From Pseudomonadales bacterium (GTDB lineage Bacteria; Pseudomonadota; Gammaproteobacteria; Pseudomonadales; Pseudohongiellaceae), in contig JAJDVS010000011.1 in NCBI GenBank assembly GCA_022825945.1, forward strand, positions 1-42,758: a DNA stretch of 42,758 bases, written 5' to 3'. A program made the position numbers and the translations under genes. Below, piece after piece: positions 19,416 to 27,943 of the stretch. The notes under the pieces are model-generated. The model saw only the letters and a program-made list of their open reading frames with translations, was not told where the DNA came from and searched no databases. The first letter of the stretch is position 1. Every line of letters begins with the position of its first letter.

Positions 19416-20630
19416 CTAAACTCCCGGGGAGATTGTCCAGACGGTTGCGAGCACATATTCCGGCTCGACCACGAAATCAATCTTCGGATGTCCGGCCTCG
19501 TGCATCAGGCGTTGCGCATTCGCGATACCGACTCCGAATCGCTGGACGAATCCCAGTGCTTTCATCGCTTCCGCCAGATTCGGATTTCTGTAATCGGTAA
19601 TTCCCGGCAATGCGAAGTTCTCCCTCGTGACCAAGCCATACGGGCCGCCGGGATTCTGAATCTCGATTCGATCATCGAACCAGGTTACGCGGACAGGTGA
19701 ATTCGTAGATTCGTAATCCCGGTGCATGATTGCGTTCCGGACCAGTTGTTGCAAGGCGGCGATAGGGTATTTTTCAGTCCGTTTTTCAAGGTCGCCGCTG
19801 ATCAAATCGACTCTGCTATGGTTGTGGGAACGGAGCTTGTCTTCGAGGCGGGTAATTGTATCCGTTATCGTCCCATCAACTTCCAGCGCGTCGGTTATCT
19901 CATCCGCCAGTTCAGTTCCCGCGATACGCAGGAACTGAACGTAGGCGCCCGGAATGAAATCGCGAGGGCGGATGCCGGCAACAAGCAGGCCGAGAATTGT
20001 TGCACGATCATCGTCGACCGACGCAATCATCTTTGCGGCCGCCAATCGTTCGATCAGGCTTCGATCGTTTTGCCTCAGATGTTCACGGTCCACCGAGCCC
20101 GGAAGATATTCATCCTCGAATATCCTCCTGTTGAGTTCGGAATGATCTGCGCCAGATATCGGTGAAACGTCAAACGGCCGATCCGCGCTGCGGCGTTTCT
20201 CGTTCAATACGCGCTCTTCCTGGGCGTTTGCAATTCCCCTCCTTGGGCCTGAGCGAATATGAATCAAGCCTTTGCATCTGACCGGCGGCGAATCTGAAGG
20301 CCTGACCGTAACCACTGCAACATCGTGACCGTCGTATTGCCGTTTCTCGCAAATCAATACAGGTGGAGGCACGATGTTGCCATCGGTTTTCATGTCTACA
20401 AGCGTTCGGAGCAACTCGTCGTTAACGACAGTCCTGGCGGGGCTTGCGTCGTCTTTCAGGCCCACTATCACAATGCCGGGACTGCCGCTGCCTGACAGAT
20501 CGTTGGCGAACGCGCAAATCGCTTCCCGAATCCTGGCTTTGGCATCGCCCCCCAGAGATTCCTTGAATTCTACTCGCGTGTCTTCCCCTCCCCGAATAAG
20601 CCGGGCCAACTCGTCGTCTTTGAGGCGCAA
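19416..20630 (-). CDS. AlbA_2 (Schlafen-type) domain protein with GHKL-like ATPase C-terminus
   Basis: A 404-residue protein. The N-terminal AlbA_2 domain (about 14-125) shows TRVEFKESLG, IREAICAFAN and GIVIVGLKDD, as in COG2865-type putative transcriptional regulators. The C-terminal ATP-binding region has the N box LVRNAIMHRDY (about 296-306), the G1-like DDRIEIQNPGG (319-329) and RFGVGIANAQRLM (364-376). It uses a TTG start at 20630, supported by AAGGGAG about nine bases upstream and by the absence of a nearby ATG. It lies 42 bases after the beta-lactamase-fold gene and 12 bases before parA. AlbA_2 relatives include regulators and Schlafen-like nucleases, so both DNA binding and RNA cleavage are possible. 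The pairing with ParA suggests a two-gene accessory module. Confidence 0.82.
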   Translation of the reverse strand: MRLKDDELARLIRGGEDTRVEFKESLGGDAKARIREAICAFANDLSGSGSPGIVIVGLKDDASPARTVVNDELLRTLVDMKTDGNIVPPPVLICEKRQYDGHDVAVVTVRPSDSPPVRCKGLIHIRSGPRRGIANAQEERVLNEKRRSADRPFDVSPISGADHSELNRRIFEDEYLPGSVDREHLRQNDRSLIERLAAAKMIASVDDDRATILGLLVAGIRPRDFIPGAYVQFLRIAGTELADEITDALEVDGTITDTITRLEDKLRSHNHSRVDLISGDLEKRTEKYPIAALQQLVRNAIMHRDYESTNSPVRVTWFDDRIEIQNPGGPYGLVTRENFALPGITDYRNPNLAEAMKALGFVQRFGVGIANAQRLMHEAGHPKIDFVVEPEYVLATVWTISPGV

Positions 20631-20672
20631 TGTTCAAACTCCCTTGTTGCAAATCCTGACCCGGCCACTCCG

Positions 20673-21905
20673 TCAGTTCCGCATCGCCTCGTATACCACC
20701 TGCTGGGCGACGTTGTTATTGAAAGGCGCCGGCGGGCCGCCCCATTTCTGCTCCATGTAGATCATGTAGAAGTCGTTTTCCTGATCGACAATGAAGATGG
20801 TGCCGCCGATGCCGCGCCAACCGAAGTTATATGGTCCATCTGGATTGTCGGTGGTGGGCTGCAAATGGAAACCGAGGCCCCAATCGCCGACAGGGCCGAA
20901 AAAGTAGTACTCGCGCGACACGTCCTCCCCGATTTTCGGCTCCAGCATTTGTTCGAGCGTGGCTTCCTCGATGATGCGCTCGCCGCGATACTCGCCGCCG
21001 TTGAGCAGCATCTCCGCGAATCGGACGTAGTCCTCGGCTGTCGAGTTCAGGCCGCCGCCTCCGGACAGCATGCGCCGCGGTACGGTGTTATCGGTCATCG
21101 CTGCGCCATGAATCGGTTCGGCAATGCGAAAAGCCTCCCGCTCGGGAACCCAGAACCAGGTTTCGTCCATGCCCAGCGGGTCGAATATTCGCTCTTGCAG
21201 CACGTCATCGAGGGTCTTGCCGTCCGCCACTTCGAGGATAGCGCCGAGCACATCGGTCGAGTGGCCGTAATGCCAGGCCGTGCCGGGTTCGAAATACAGC
21301 GGCAACGCGCCGATGCGGGCCGCGAGTTCCCGCGCCGTGAGATCCCCTCGCAAATCGCTGGCGTACATCTGCCCCAATTCGCTGTCGGGCGAGAAAATCG
21401 CCTGAATCAGGCCCGACTCGTGGGTCAGCAGATGTTCGATGGTCATCGCGTTCCGGGCTGGACTCAGTTCGCCGGTCTCCTGATCGATGACCTGGGCGTT
21501 GGCGAATTCGGGAATGAAATTCGAGACCGGATCGTCGAGCGCCATCAGCCCGTCTTCTACCATGGTCATGATCGCCACGCTGACGATGGGCTTGGTCATG
21601 GAGTAGATGCGGAAGATCGAGTCCTGATTCACCGGTTTGGGATTCTCCGGGGAAAGCAGGCCTACCGATTCGAGTACGCCTACGCCCTTTCCGTTGCCGA
21701 CCAGCAAGAGAGCGCCATTGAGAAAATCGCCGTCTACCGCGGCCTGCATCTGCGCCTTGATTTCCTCGATCTCTCCCTGGTCGATGCCGAAATTGGTGGA
21801 ATGAATTCGCTTGATGGAAGAGTCCGCCAGCGCCAGGGACGCAGGCAGGAACAGCACAAGGGCGGCAGCGGCAACCAGCCGGCGGCCGGATCGAATCAGA
21901 ATCAT
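20673..21905 (-). CDS. Secreted serine hydrolase of the beta-lactamase/class C-like family
   Basis: A 410-residue exported protein with a Sec signal peptide (residues 1-27, ending SLALA). The beta-lactamase-type fold has Ser102-x-x-Lys105 in YSMTKP and Tyr213-Gly-His215 in WHYGHST in place of YxN. The third motif appears to be WRG (about 363-365 in FGWRGIGGT) in place of KTG. Those substitutions favour an esterase or peptidase over a drug-hydrolysing enzyme. The ATG at 21905 is preceded by GAGGTTATCGTC, a good ribosome site. The frame is open upstream to 22223, but that stretch lacks coding character. It is the first gene of a possible transcript with the AlbA_2 and ParA genes, though a shared function is doubtful. 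Confidence 0.85.
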   Translation of the reverse strand: MILIRSGRRLVAAAALVLFLPASLALADSSIKRIHSTNFGIDQGEIEEIKAQMQAAVDGDFLNGALLLVGNGKGVGVLESVGLLSPENPKPVNQDSIFRIYSMTKPIVSVAIMTMVEDGLMALDDPVSNFIPEFANAQVIDQETGELSPARNAMTIEHLLTHESGLIQAIFSPDSELGQMYASDLRGDLTARELAARIGALPLYFEPGTAWHYGHSTDVLGAILEVADGKTLDDVLQERIFDPLGMDETWFWVPEREAFRIAEPIHGAAMTDNTVPRRMLSGGGGLNSTAEDYVRFAEMLLNGGEYRGERIIEEATLEQMLEPKIGEDVSREYYFFGPVGDWGLGFHLQPTTDNPDGPYNFGWRGIGGTIFIVDQENDFYMIYMEQKWGGPPAPFNNNVAQQVVYEAMRN

Positions 21906-22158
21906 GACGATAACCTCGCAACAAGAAGTCCGGAAAGCCGGCCAAAAGTAACCCAGCCTCCCGCAGCGTTCAAGCTGTCCCCGGTTTTGAACGTTACTGC
22001 GGCGGGAGCACGAATTTGGAAACGACGACGTCCCTTTCGGCATTGCAAAGGGTGTCCCCCGGAGCATCTTGGGGCGAAACAGGGAAATTCGTTGACGCAA
22101 AAAGTTAAGTATACTCTTTCGTTTAAGCCGTATATGTGTGTTCAGTGCGGAGAGGATT

Positions 22159-22383
22159 ATGAAACGAAAGTTGACCTTGACCGTCGAGGAGAGTTTGCTG
22201 CCGGTGGCCAAGAGGTACGCCAAGTCGCGGGGATTTTCATTGTCGTCGCTCGTTGAGCGCTTGTTGAGGGATGCAGCCGGGCATCACGAACCGTCTTTCG
22301 CAACCCGCTGGCGGGGAAAATTCAGCCCTGCGGAGCGCGGCGGTGCGCGTCATGAGTCCCTTGCGAAGAAGTATTTGCGATGA
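22159..22383 (+). CDS. Small antitoxin-like protein (DUF6364 type)
   Basis: A 74-residue protein beginning MKRKLTLTVEESLLPVAKRY. The N-terminus is a ribbon-helix-helix-like segment (KLTLTVEES, then AKSRGFSLSSLVERLLR), and the end has the RHESLAKKYLR pattern seen in DUF6364 antitoxins. The ATG at 22159 has GGAGAGGATT before it; an upstream in-frame ATG at 22138 is less likely. Its stop overlaps the ATG of a PIN-like reading frame (ATGA), the usual antitoxin-toxin layout. A TATACT at 22110-22115 could be its -10 box, and repression by its own product is expected for this class. It remains after its toxin was broken, so its present function is uncertain. Confidence 0.78.
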   Translation: MKRKLTLTVEESLLPVAKRYAKSRGFSLSSLVERLLRDAAGHHEPSFATRWRGKFSPAERGGARHESLAKKYLR

Positions 22384-22517
22384 TCCTGCTCGATAACGAA
22401 TTTCTGATCGATCTTGTCCTTGACCGGCGCCCCATGCCTCCGCCGCGGCGCGCCGCCAGCGAAGGAATACAATCTGCCTGGCTTACTCTTCGGGCAGGAA
22501 AACGAGTTCGGGGATGA
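22380..22517 (+). pseudogene. Truncated PIN-domain toxin (VapC-like) remnant
   Basis: The frame starts at 22380, overlapping the antitoxin stop by 4 nt, and encodes MILLDNEFLIDLVLDRRP. This resembles the first strand and helix of PIN ribonucleases (acidic Asp5, then xxLxDxxLDR). After about 25 residues the similarity fades and the frame ends at residue 45. A full PIN toxin needs about 130 residues with three or four acidic residues, so this is not active. The remaining frame runs into the 3' end of the helicase gene (stop at 22483) from the opposite strand. I infer that DNA carrying the helicase replaced the rest of the toxin. Confidence 0.6.
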
Positions 22518-25500
22518 CGACCTCCCATTCGCGGTCGCAGCGGATGCCGTCATGGAATTCCGGTTCCGACTGCTCCCTGCTCCACTGAACCACGGCAAAT
22601 ACCGAAGCGCGACAGCATCTCTCATCTGCGGGATGTTTGAACTTTGCCGACAGCCGGCCCACGCGCCGCCCGGACGAGTTGAACAAGTCCCAGCGAGAAT
22701 CCCCGGTAGCGCGAACTTCCAGGGAATGGCCCGGTTGGAGATTACCGATCATCCGATGCACGGGATTGCGCGGCGCCTGTCTGCCGGCGAAGCCCAGGTC
22801 GACCATTTCCAGGTCCAGCCGCTGGTATCGCGCAGTGAGTTGCGGATCATCCCCCACGACATAATCTCCCGGAGTTTCCCCGACTCCGGGAAACAACGCG
22901 GCCGGCGTTTCCCTGGGCAAGACGGCGGGCAGATTTCCGAGTGCATCGACCAATGGATTCGCTTCATTCATCATGCGCGTCAGCGTGAGCGTTTGGCGCG
23001 CCCGCGTCATGGCTACGTACAAGAGCCTGCGCGGGGCGTCCCGGTCTTCGCGAGAGTTGGGTCTGGTCCATCCGCCATCGAGCACGATCACGTGATCGAA
23101 TTCCAGACCCTTGGCCCGATGGGCGGTAAGCAGCAGCAACCCGCGTTGGCGGCCGCGAATGTCGCGGCCCCATTCCGCCAGCCACTCGACAAAGTGATCC
23201 GCTGGCGTTTCCGAGTTCCCATTTTCTTCGACATATTCCTCCACCGCCTCGCGCAAAAGTTCATTCCAGCGCCCCCGCGCCTGTTCTTCCAGCCATTGGA
23301 GTATGGCCGGCGGCTTCACGACACGCGGTTTTCGCGCCCGCAACCAGGTCAGCAGCGCCTGCGTTTCCCGCAAGCGCCAGAAGCCGCGGAATGGTTCCTT
23401 GCCAAACTGCGCTTCGACGCCTTCGAGTTCGCAAGCGGCCCGCACCGGGTCGAGGAATTGCCATTCGCGGGCGATTACCGCGCATTTGTTCCAGTCCCAG
23501 CCCGGCCCAGCCAATTCTTCGAGACGGCGCAATTCGCGCAAGGCCGCGCGGGCCTGCGACACGGCATCGCCGCAAGGAAGAATCTGCACCCGCCCCCGCA
23601 CCACCGGATCCATCTCTTCCCATGCTCCTCCCGAAGGGTCTTCGCGCCGTGCGGAATCGATCCGGATCGGATGGTCGGGTTTCATCCGTTGCCTGGCCGG
23701 CGCGATCAGCGCGTTCGCCGCTTCGACGATATTGGCGCTGGAGCGGTAGTTGTCGATGAGATAGACGCGCCGGGCATCGTAATCGGATTCGAAACGGCGG
23801 ATGTATTCGACGGATTTTCCGTCGAAGGCGTATATGTTCTGGTCGTCGTCGCCCACCGCGAACAGGCTCAGACGATCCTGCTCCTCCTTCAGCGTGCGGC
23901 CGGACAAGGCGGAGATCAGCGCGTATTCCTCAGCGCCGATGTCCTGATACTCGTCGATGAGAATCCAGCGGAAGCCGGCCAGCAGACGCTGGCGATTTTC
24001 GTCGAGTTCCTCCGGCGGCAGACCCTCGCCCCGCAACAGGGCGGTGGCCTGACGCAATATTTCCCTGAAGTTGTCGTCGTCCGGTTTGTGTTTTCTCTCT
24101 CCGGCCGCCTGCACGCTGAAACTCGCGCCGATCAGGCGCATGGCGAGACCATGACAGGTCATGACAGTTACGCCATTGGCGTCGTCGCCAACCAATTCGC
24201 GCAGGCGCCGCCGAATGTCCGTCGCCGCGTGGCGGTTGTATGCCAGTGCGATGATGCTTCCCGGCCGCTCGCGCCGTGCGCGCAGCAACCAGGCGATGCG
24301 GTGAACGAGGACCCGGGTCTTGCCCGAACCCGGCCCCGCAAGCACGAGCACACTGGTTTGTTCGCGATTATCGGTGACGATTTTCTCTTGCGCGGGATTG
24401 TTCAGGCTTTCGACGATTTTTTGCCAGGACTTCGGCGTCATCTGCCGGCTGATCTCGGCTTTCCTGTCCGGCAGCCAGCGCGCCAGGAACGCTTTCTGAT
24501 CGAGTTTGAAATAATCCATCGCCAAGGCAAGGGCATCGTCGATTTCCTCTATTCCCCTCTGCGCGTATTCCTCCATTACATGGATCTGCAACATCCTGTC
24601 CTGGTAATGAAGTTCGAGCCGTTTGAATTGGGCTTTGCCGAAACCGCGCTTCCAGTCGTCGCCGAGTTTGATCGTCATTGCTGGGCGAAACACCGCGAGG
24701 CCCTTGTTCAGGCGAATAACTTCCTGTTCGTGCAGCCACATCAACGCGCGGTCCATGAGTTTTCGCGAATCCTTGATCCCCAATTCCTTGATTCGCGATT
24801 TCAAGTCCAAGTCGGATTCGATCGCTTCCCGCAATGAACCCAATGTGGTTTCGGCGAGCAGATCGACACCCTGACTGCCTTTCTCCAATCGGGAAAGCAA
24901 GTGCCGCAAGAGGCATTGCGCGGCCGCTCGACGCAATTTTGCGGTTTCAGTCAGTGCATTCCAGTTGCGGTTCAATGTCAGCCTGATCGTATCCTGCCGC
25001 CCTTGGCGCTTGGTCGAGATGCTTCCCTTGCCGGCAGCTTCTTCGCGCCCGTCGCCAGCAAGGCCCCGTAACATCCGCATAACCCGTTCCGGCAAGGCGT
25101 TGTCGTGGCCAAGATCCTTCAGACGTTGGTTAGCCACGCGCAGATTCAGATTTTCCGACTCTCCTTCCTGCAGATCGGGCGCTTGTTCACGCAATTGGTC
25201 GATCAGCGATTTTTCCATCGCGCTGGCGGCCTCATACCGCTTGTGCGAGCTGTTCACCCCGCCTTGATGCACAAATGCGGTCAACGCGGTGTCGTTATTG
25301 GCGACGCCAAGGGTTTCAAGATCGTATAGCGCCTTGCGAACCCGCTCTGGACTCATCCCGGAGACCTGCGTGAGTTCGTCGGTTGTAATGCCTTCCACCG
25401 GGTCCGCATCGATCAATCTGGCAGCGATTGAAAGCAATTGTTTGCGGTAGCTTTCAGGCTCGATGCGGTTTTCGATTCTATTGCCCGCTTCCGCAACTGA

Positions 25501-27780
25501 GTTTACCCGCAGCGAGGAGGGGAAGATTCGAACGTGATTTTCTTCGCGACTCAGCAAACTCGCCTCTTCGAGCCACGAGACAGCGGTGCGCACACGGGTG
25601 TCGTTTGTCAAATCGTCCCGTTCGAAGGCCGCATCGTGGTCTTCGCCCAGAATCTCGCCTGATGTCGCGACAACTTCCCCTTGCATCTTCTTGCGTTTGT
25701 CGAGATTGCGCAGCGCGCGCAGGATGCCGTGAATTTCATGTTGGGTCAGCCGGGAGCGGGCCGACATGCCGAATTGGCGTTCCACGTCTTCCGGTGTATA
25801 GAGTAGAACGCAGCGGGCGTTTTTACGGTCGCGTCCGGCGCGTCCCGCTTCCTGCAAATAGTTTTCCAGTGAACCCGGAATGTCGGCGTGAATCACCAGA
25901 CGCACGTCGGGTTTGTCTATGCCCATGCCGAATGCGTTGGTCGCGACAATGACCCGCAATTTGCCCTCGATGAAAGCTTCCTGCACAGTTTTTTTTGATT
26001 CCGGCTGCAACCCGGCGTGGAAGAAATCCGCGGAGATTTCCCGCTCTTTCAGAAACTCCGCGATCTCTTCGGTTCTACGCTTCGTGGAGCAATAAATGAT
26101 CGCGCCGCCGGGTATATCGGACGGCAGATCGGACGCGAGGAGTTGGCTAATATGGTGGTATTTTTCGCTGGCCGTAGTGCGGACGACCACGAATTCGAGG
26201 TTCTCACGACTTGCTCCGCCGTCGAACAGTTGCAGTTCGATGCCGAGTTTTTCCCGAAAATGTTCACGGATTTCATTGATCACTTCAGGTTTTGCAGTTG
26301 CGGTCAAGCATAATACCGGCGGCTGGTACCCCGCTTGCGCCGTGGTGTTCTCCTTGATAAATCTGGCGATGTAGCGGTAATCGGGGCGGAAATCATGGCC
26401 CCAGCGCGAAAGACAATGCGCTTCGTCGAGCACCCAAAGTCCAATTTCGCGCTGTGCCAACGCCTTGCGCACGGTGCTGCTGCGTAATTGTTCGGGAGAG
26501 ATCAAAACGATGCCTGCATCTCCCAGACGGACACGGTCAAGCGCGTCGGCGCGCTCTGGTAATGAGAGCATTCCGTTAATGGTTGAGGCGGCCTCGATGT
26601 TGCGATTTTCGAGACTGGTTACTTGGTCGGCCATAAGCGCCACCAGCGGCGAAATGACAACCGTCAGCGCGCCCGTCTTGTCGTATCGCGAAAGTGCGGG
26701 AATCTGGTAGCAAAGGGATTTGCCGGTTCCCGTCGGCAAGATGCCGAGCGCGTGTTTACCGGCCATGACGGCCTCGACAATAGATTGCTGCATGGGATTG
26801 CCCGCGTCGTCCCTGGGCTCGGGGCGAAACCCGTCGAAATCGAATAGGCGCTTGAGTTCCTTTTTCGCATCGTGATGTTTCCGGCACCAGTTGCAATCCG
26901 GCTCGGTGCAAGCGGTATCGCGCAGGCAGCGCACGAGCTCGCCGGCCTTGGGAAATTGGTGCCGCACCCAGGGCGACATGACCGAATTTCCGCCGGAGAC
27001 CGAAAGCCAGGCAAGAGCGTAGGCGACGGGCCAGCCGTTCTTTCCCGCCGCGCCAAGCAGGACTCTTCCTTGCGTGAGGCAGGAACTCCCATCGAGCCTG
27101 TTCGCAATCGCGTCGCTTGCTTCGGCCTCGGTCGGACAGGCTTTACCGCGTATCTCCGTAAACAATCGATCAAATCCAATCCAACTTCTGTTGTGTCCCC
27201 CGCGGGTGGGTGTCCCATCGTTTGATTGGTTGTCCCTGGTCGTCAGCCAGTGGTAGCAGGCGAGCAGGGTAGGATTCATGTCGCGGAAGGCGTCGATTTG
27301 TTCCGCAAGCAGTTTCAGGGATTCGCGGCAATCGAGTTCGGGATTGTTGCGCACACTGCGAACAATGCCGCCGTCCTTGTAGTGCTTTACAAGGCTGTGA
27401 TATGGATTGCGCGGAAAGGCAAGCGGACTGAGCCGCAGCGTATCGAGCGTTGGCAATTCGAGCAGACTCAGCGATGGCGCGGCCGCGCGCAGATAGGGAA
27501 CATCGAAGTCGATCAGATTGTGGCCAACCAATACATCGGCGTCGTTGGCGAAGGCGTCAAGTCGCTGCCATTGCGAGGGTTCGGTTCTCTTGCTGCACTT
27601 CTTGTGAAATGCGCTGCCGTCGCTAGATCGCACGGCAGCGAAGGCGTCGATGCGCGAACCGTCCCTGGCGACTTCGAGATCCAGCGCCAGACACTTGAAC
27701 GGCAAGCCGAATCGGGTCGCACCCGGCCCGTCAGGCGAAATTGTCATTGCTTTACTGTCATTGTAATCGGGCGCCGGCAT
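22483..27780 (-). CDS. Giant exonuclease-RecQ-UvrD fusion helicase
   Basis: A single intact frame of about 1765 residues. First comes a DEDD-type 3'-5' exonuclease-like domain with CLALDLEVARDG (about 30-41), LVGHNLIDFDVPYL and HSLVKHYKDG. A cysteine cluster follows (Cys285, 291, 296, 299, the last in CNWC). Next is a RecQ-type SF2 helicase: Walker A LPTGTGKSLCYQIP near 350, DEAHCLSRWGHDFRP near 450, then TNAFGMGIDKPDVR and YLQEAGRAGRD. A long poorly recognised middle is followed by a UvrD-type SF1 helicase: GPGSGKTRVLVHR near 1146, LIDEYQDIG, AVGDDDQNIYAF, HRAKGLEFDHVIVL and YVAMTRARQTL. Start choice is uncertain: ATG 27780 or ATG 27747; the frame is open to 27894. It probably repairs, processes or restricts DNA. 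It stands alone in the accessory island. Confidence 0.9.
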   Translation of the reverse strand: MPAPDYNDSKAMTISPDGPGATRFGLPFKCLALDLEVARDGSRIDAFAAVRSSDGSAFHKKCSKRTEPSQWQRLDAFANDADVLVGHNLIDFDVPYLRAAAPSLSLLELPTLDTLRLSPLAFPRNPYHSLVKHYKDGGIVRSVRNNPELDCRESLKLLAEQIDAFRDMNPTLLACYHWLTTRDNQSNDGTPTRGGHNRSWIGFDRLFTEIRGKACPTEAEASDAIANRLDGSSCLTQGRVLLGAAGKNGWPVAYALAWLSVSGGNSVMSPWVRHQFPKAGELVRCLRDTACTEPDCNWCRKHHDAKKELKRLFDFDGFRPEPRDDAGNPMQQSIVEAVMAGKHALGILPTGTGKSLCYQIPALSRYDKTGALTVVISPLVALMADQVTSLENRNIEAASTINGMLSLPERADALDRVRLGDAGIVLISPEQLRSSTVRKALAQREIGLWVLDEAHCLSRWGHDFRPDYRYIARFIKENTTAQAGYQPPVLCLTATAKPEVINEIREHFREKLGIELQLFDGGASRENLEFVVVRTTASEKYHHISQLLASDLPSDIPGGAIIYCSTKRRTEEIAEFLKEREISADFFHAGLQPESKKTVQEAFIEGKLRVIVATNAFGMGIDKPDVRLVIHADIPGSLENYLQEAGRAGRDRKNARCVLLYTPEDVERQFGMSARSRLTQHEIHGILRALRNLDKRKKMQGEVVATSGEILGEDHDAAFERDDLTNDTRVRTAVSWLEEASLLSREENHVRIFPSSLRVNSVAEAGNRIENRIEPESYRKQLLSIAARLIDADPVEGITTDELTQVSGMSPERVRKALYDLETLGVANNDTALTAFVHQGGVNSSHKRYEAASAMEKSLIDQLREQAPDLQEGESENLNLRVANQRLKDLGHDNALPERVMRMLRGLAGDGREEAAGKGSISTKRQGRQDTIRLTLNRNWNALTETAKLRRAAAQCLLRHLLSRLEKGSQGVDLLAETTLGSLREAIESDLDLKSRIKELGIKDSRKLMDRALMWLHEQEVIRLNKGLAVFRPAMTIKLGDDWKRGFGKAQFKRLELHYQDRMLQIHVMEEYAQRGIEEIDDALALAMDYFKLDQKAFLARWLPDRKAEISRQMTPKSWQKIVESLNNPAQEKIVTDNREQTSVLVLAGPGSGKTRVLVHRIAWLLRARRERPGSIIALAYNRHAATDIRRRLRELVGDDANGVTVMTCHGLAMRLIGASFSVQAAGERKHKPDDDNFREILRQATALLRGEGLPPEELDENRQRLLAGFRWILIDEYQDIGAEEYALISALSGRTLKEEQDRLSLFAVGDDDQNIYAFDGKSVEYIRRFESDYDARRVYLIDNYRSSANIVEAANALIAPARQRMKPDHPIRIDSARREDPSGGAWEEMDPVVRGRVQILPCGDAVSQARAALRELRRLEELAGPGWDWNKCAVIAREWQFLDPVRAACELEGVEAQFGKEPFRGFWRLRETQALLTWLRARKPRVVKPPAILQWLEEQARGRWNELLREAVEEYVEENGNSETPADHFVEWLAEWGRDIRGRQRGLLLLTAHRAKGLEFDHVIVLDGGWTRPNSREDRDAPRRLLYVAMTRARQTLTLTRMMNEANPLVDALGNLPAVLPRETPAALFPGVGETPGDYVVGDDPQLTARYQRLDLEMVDLGFAGRQAPRNPVHRMIGNLQPGHSLEVRATGDSRWDLFNSSGRRVGRLSAKFKHPADERCCRASVFAVVQWSREQSEPEFHDGIRCDREWEVVIPELVFLPEE

Positions 27781-27803
27781 CGAGCGGATACGCCGGAATT
27801 CTA

Positions 27804-27825
27804 GCCGACAATTCCAACTGTCGGC
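27804..27825. promoter_or_regulatory. Inverted repeat upstream of the fusion helicase
   Basis: GCCGACA and TGTCGGC form 7-bp arms around an 8-base spacer, 24 bases upstream of the chosen helicase ATG. It could be an operator or a 5' leader hairpin. It is not a LexA box, which would read CTGT-N8-ACAG. Confidence 0.4.
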
Positions 27826-27943
27826 GGGAAGGCCCGGAGAAATATTGCAGAATTTTAACAATTTCGGGGAACCTGGGGACACGGCCCTTGTCATGTTTCA
27901 TAATTGCGGTCCAGTTGATTGAGGGGGCGATCAAGTTGGTCCA

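Noticed and set aside
22414-24837. 807-residue plus-strand frame opposite the helicase
   Set aside because: The minus-strand frame carries all helicase motifs; this one has no known motifs.
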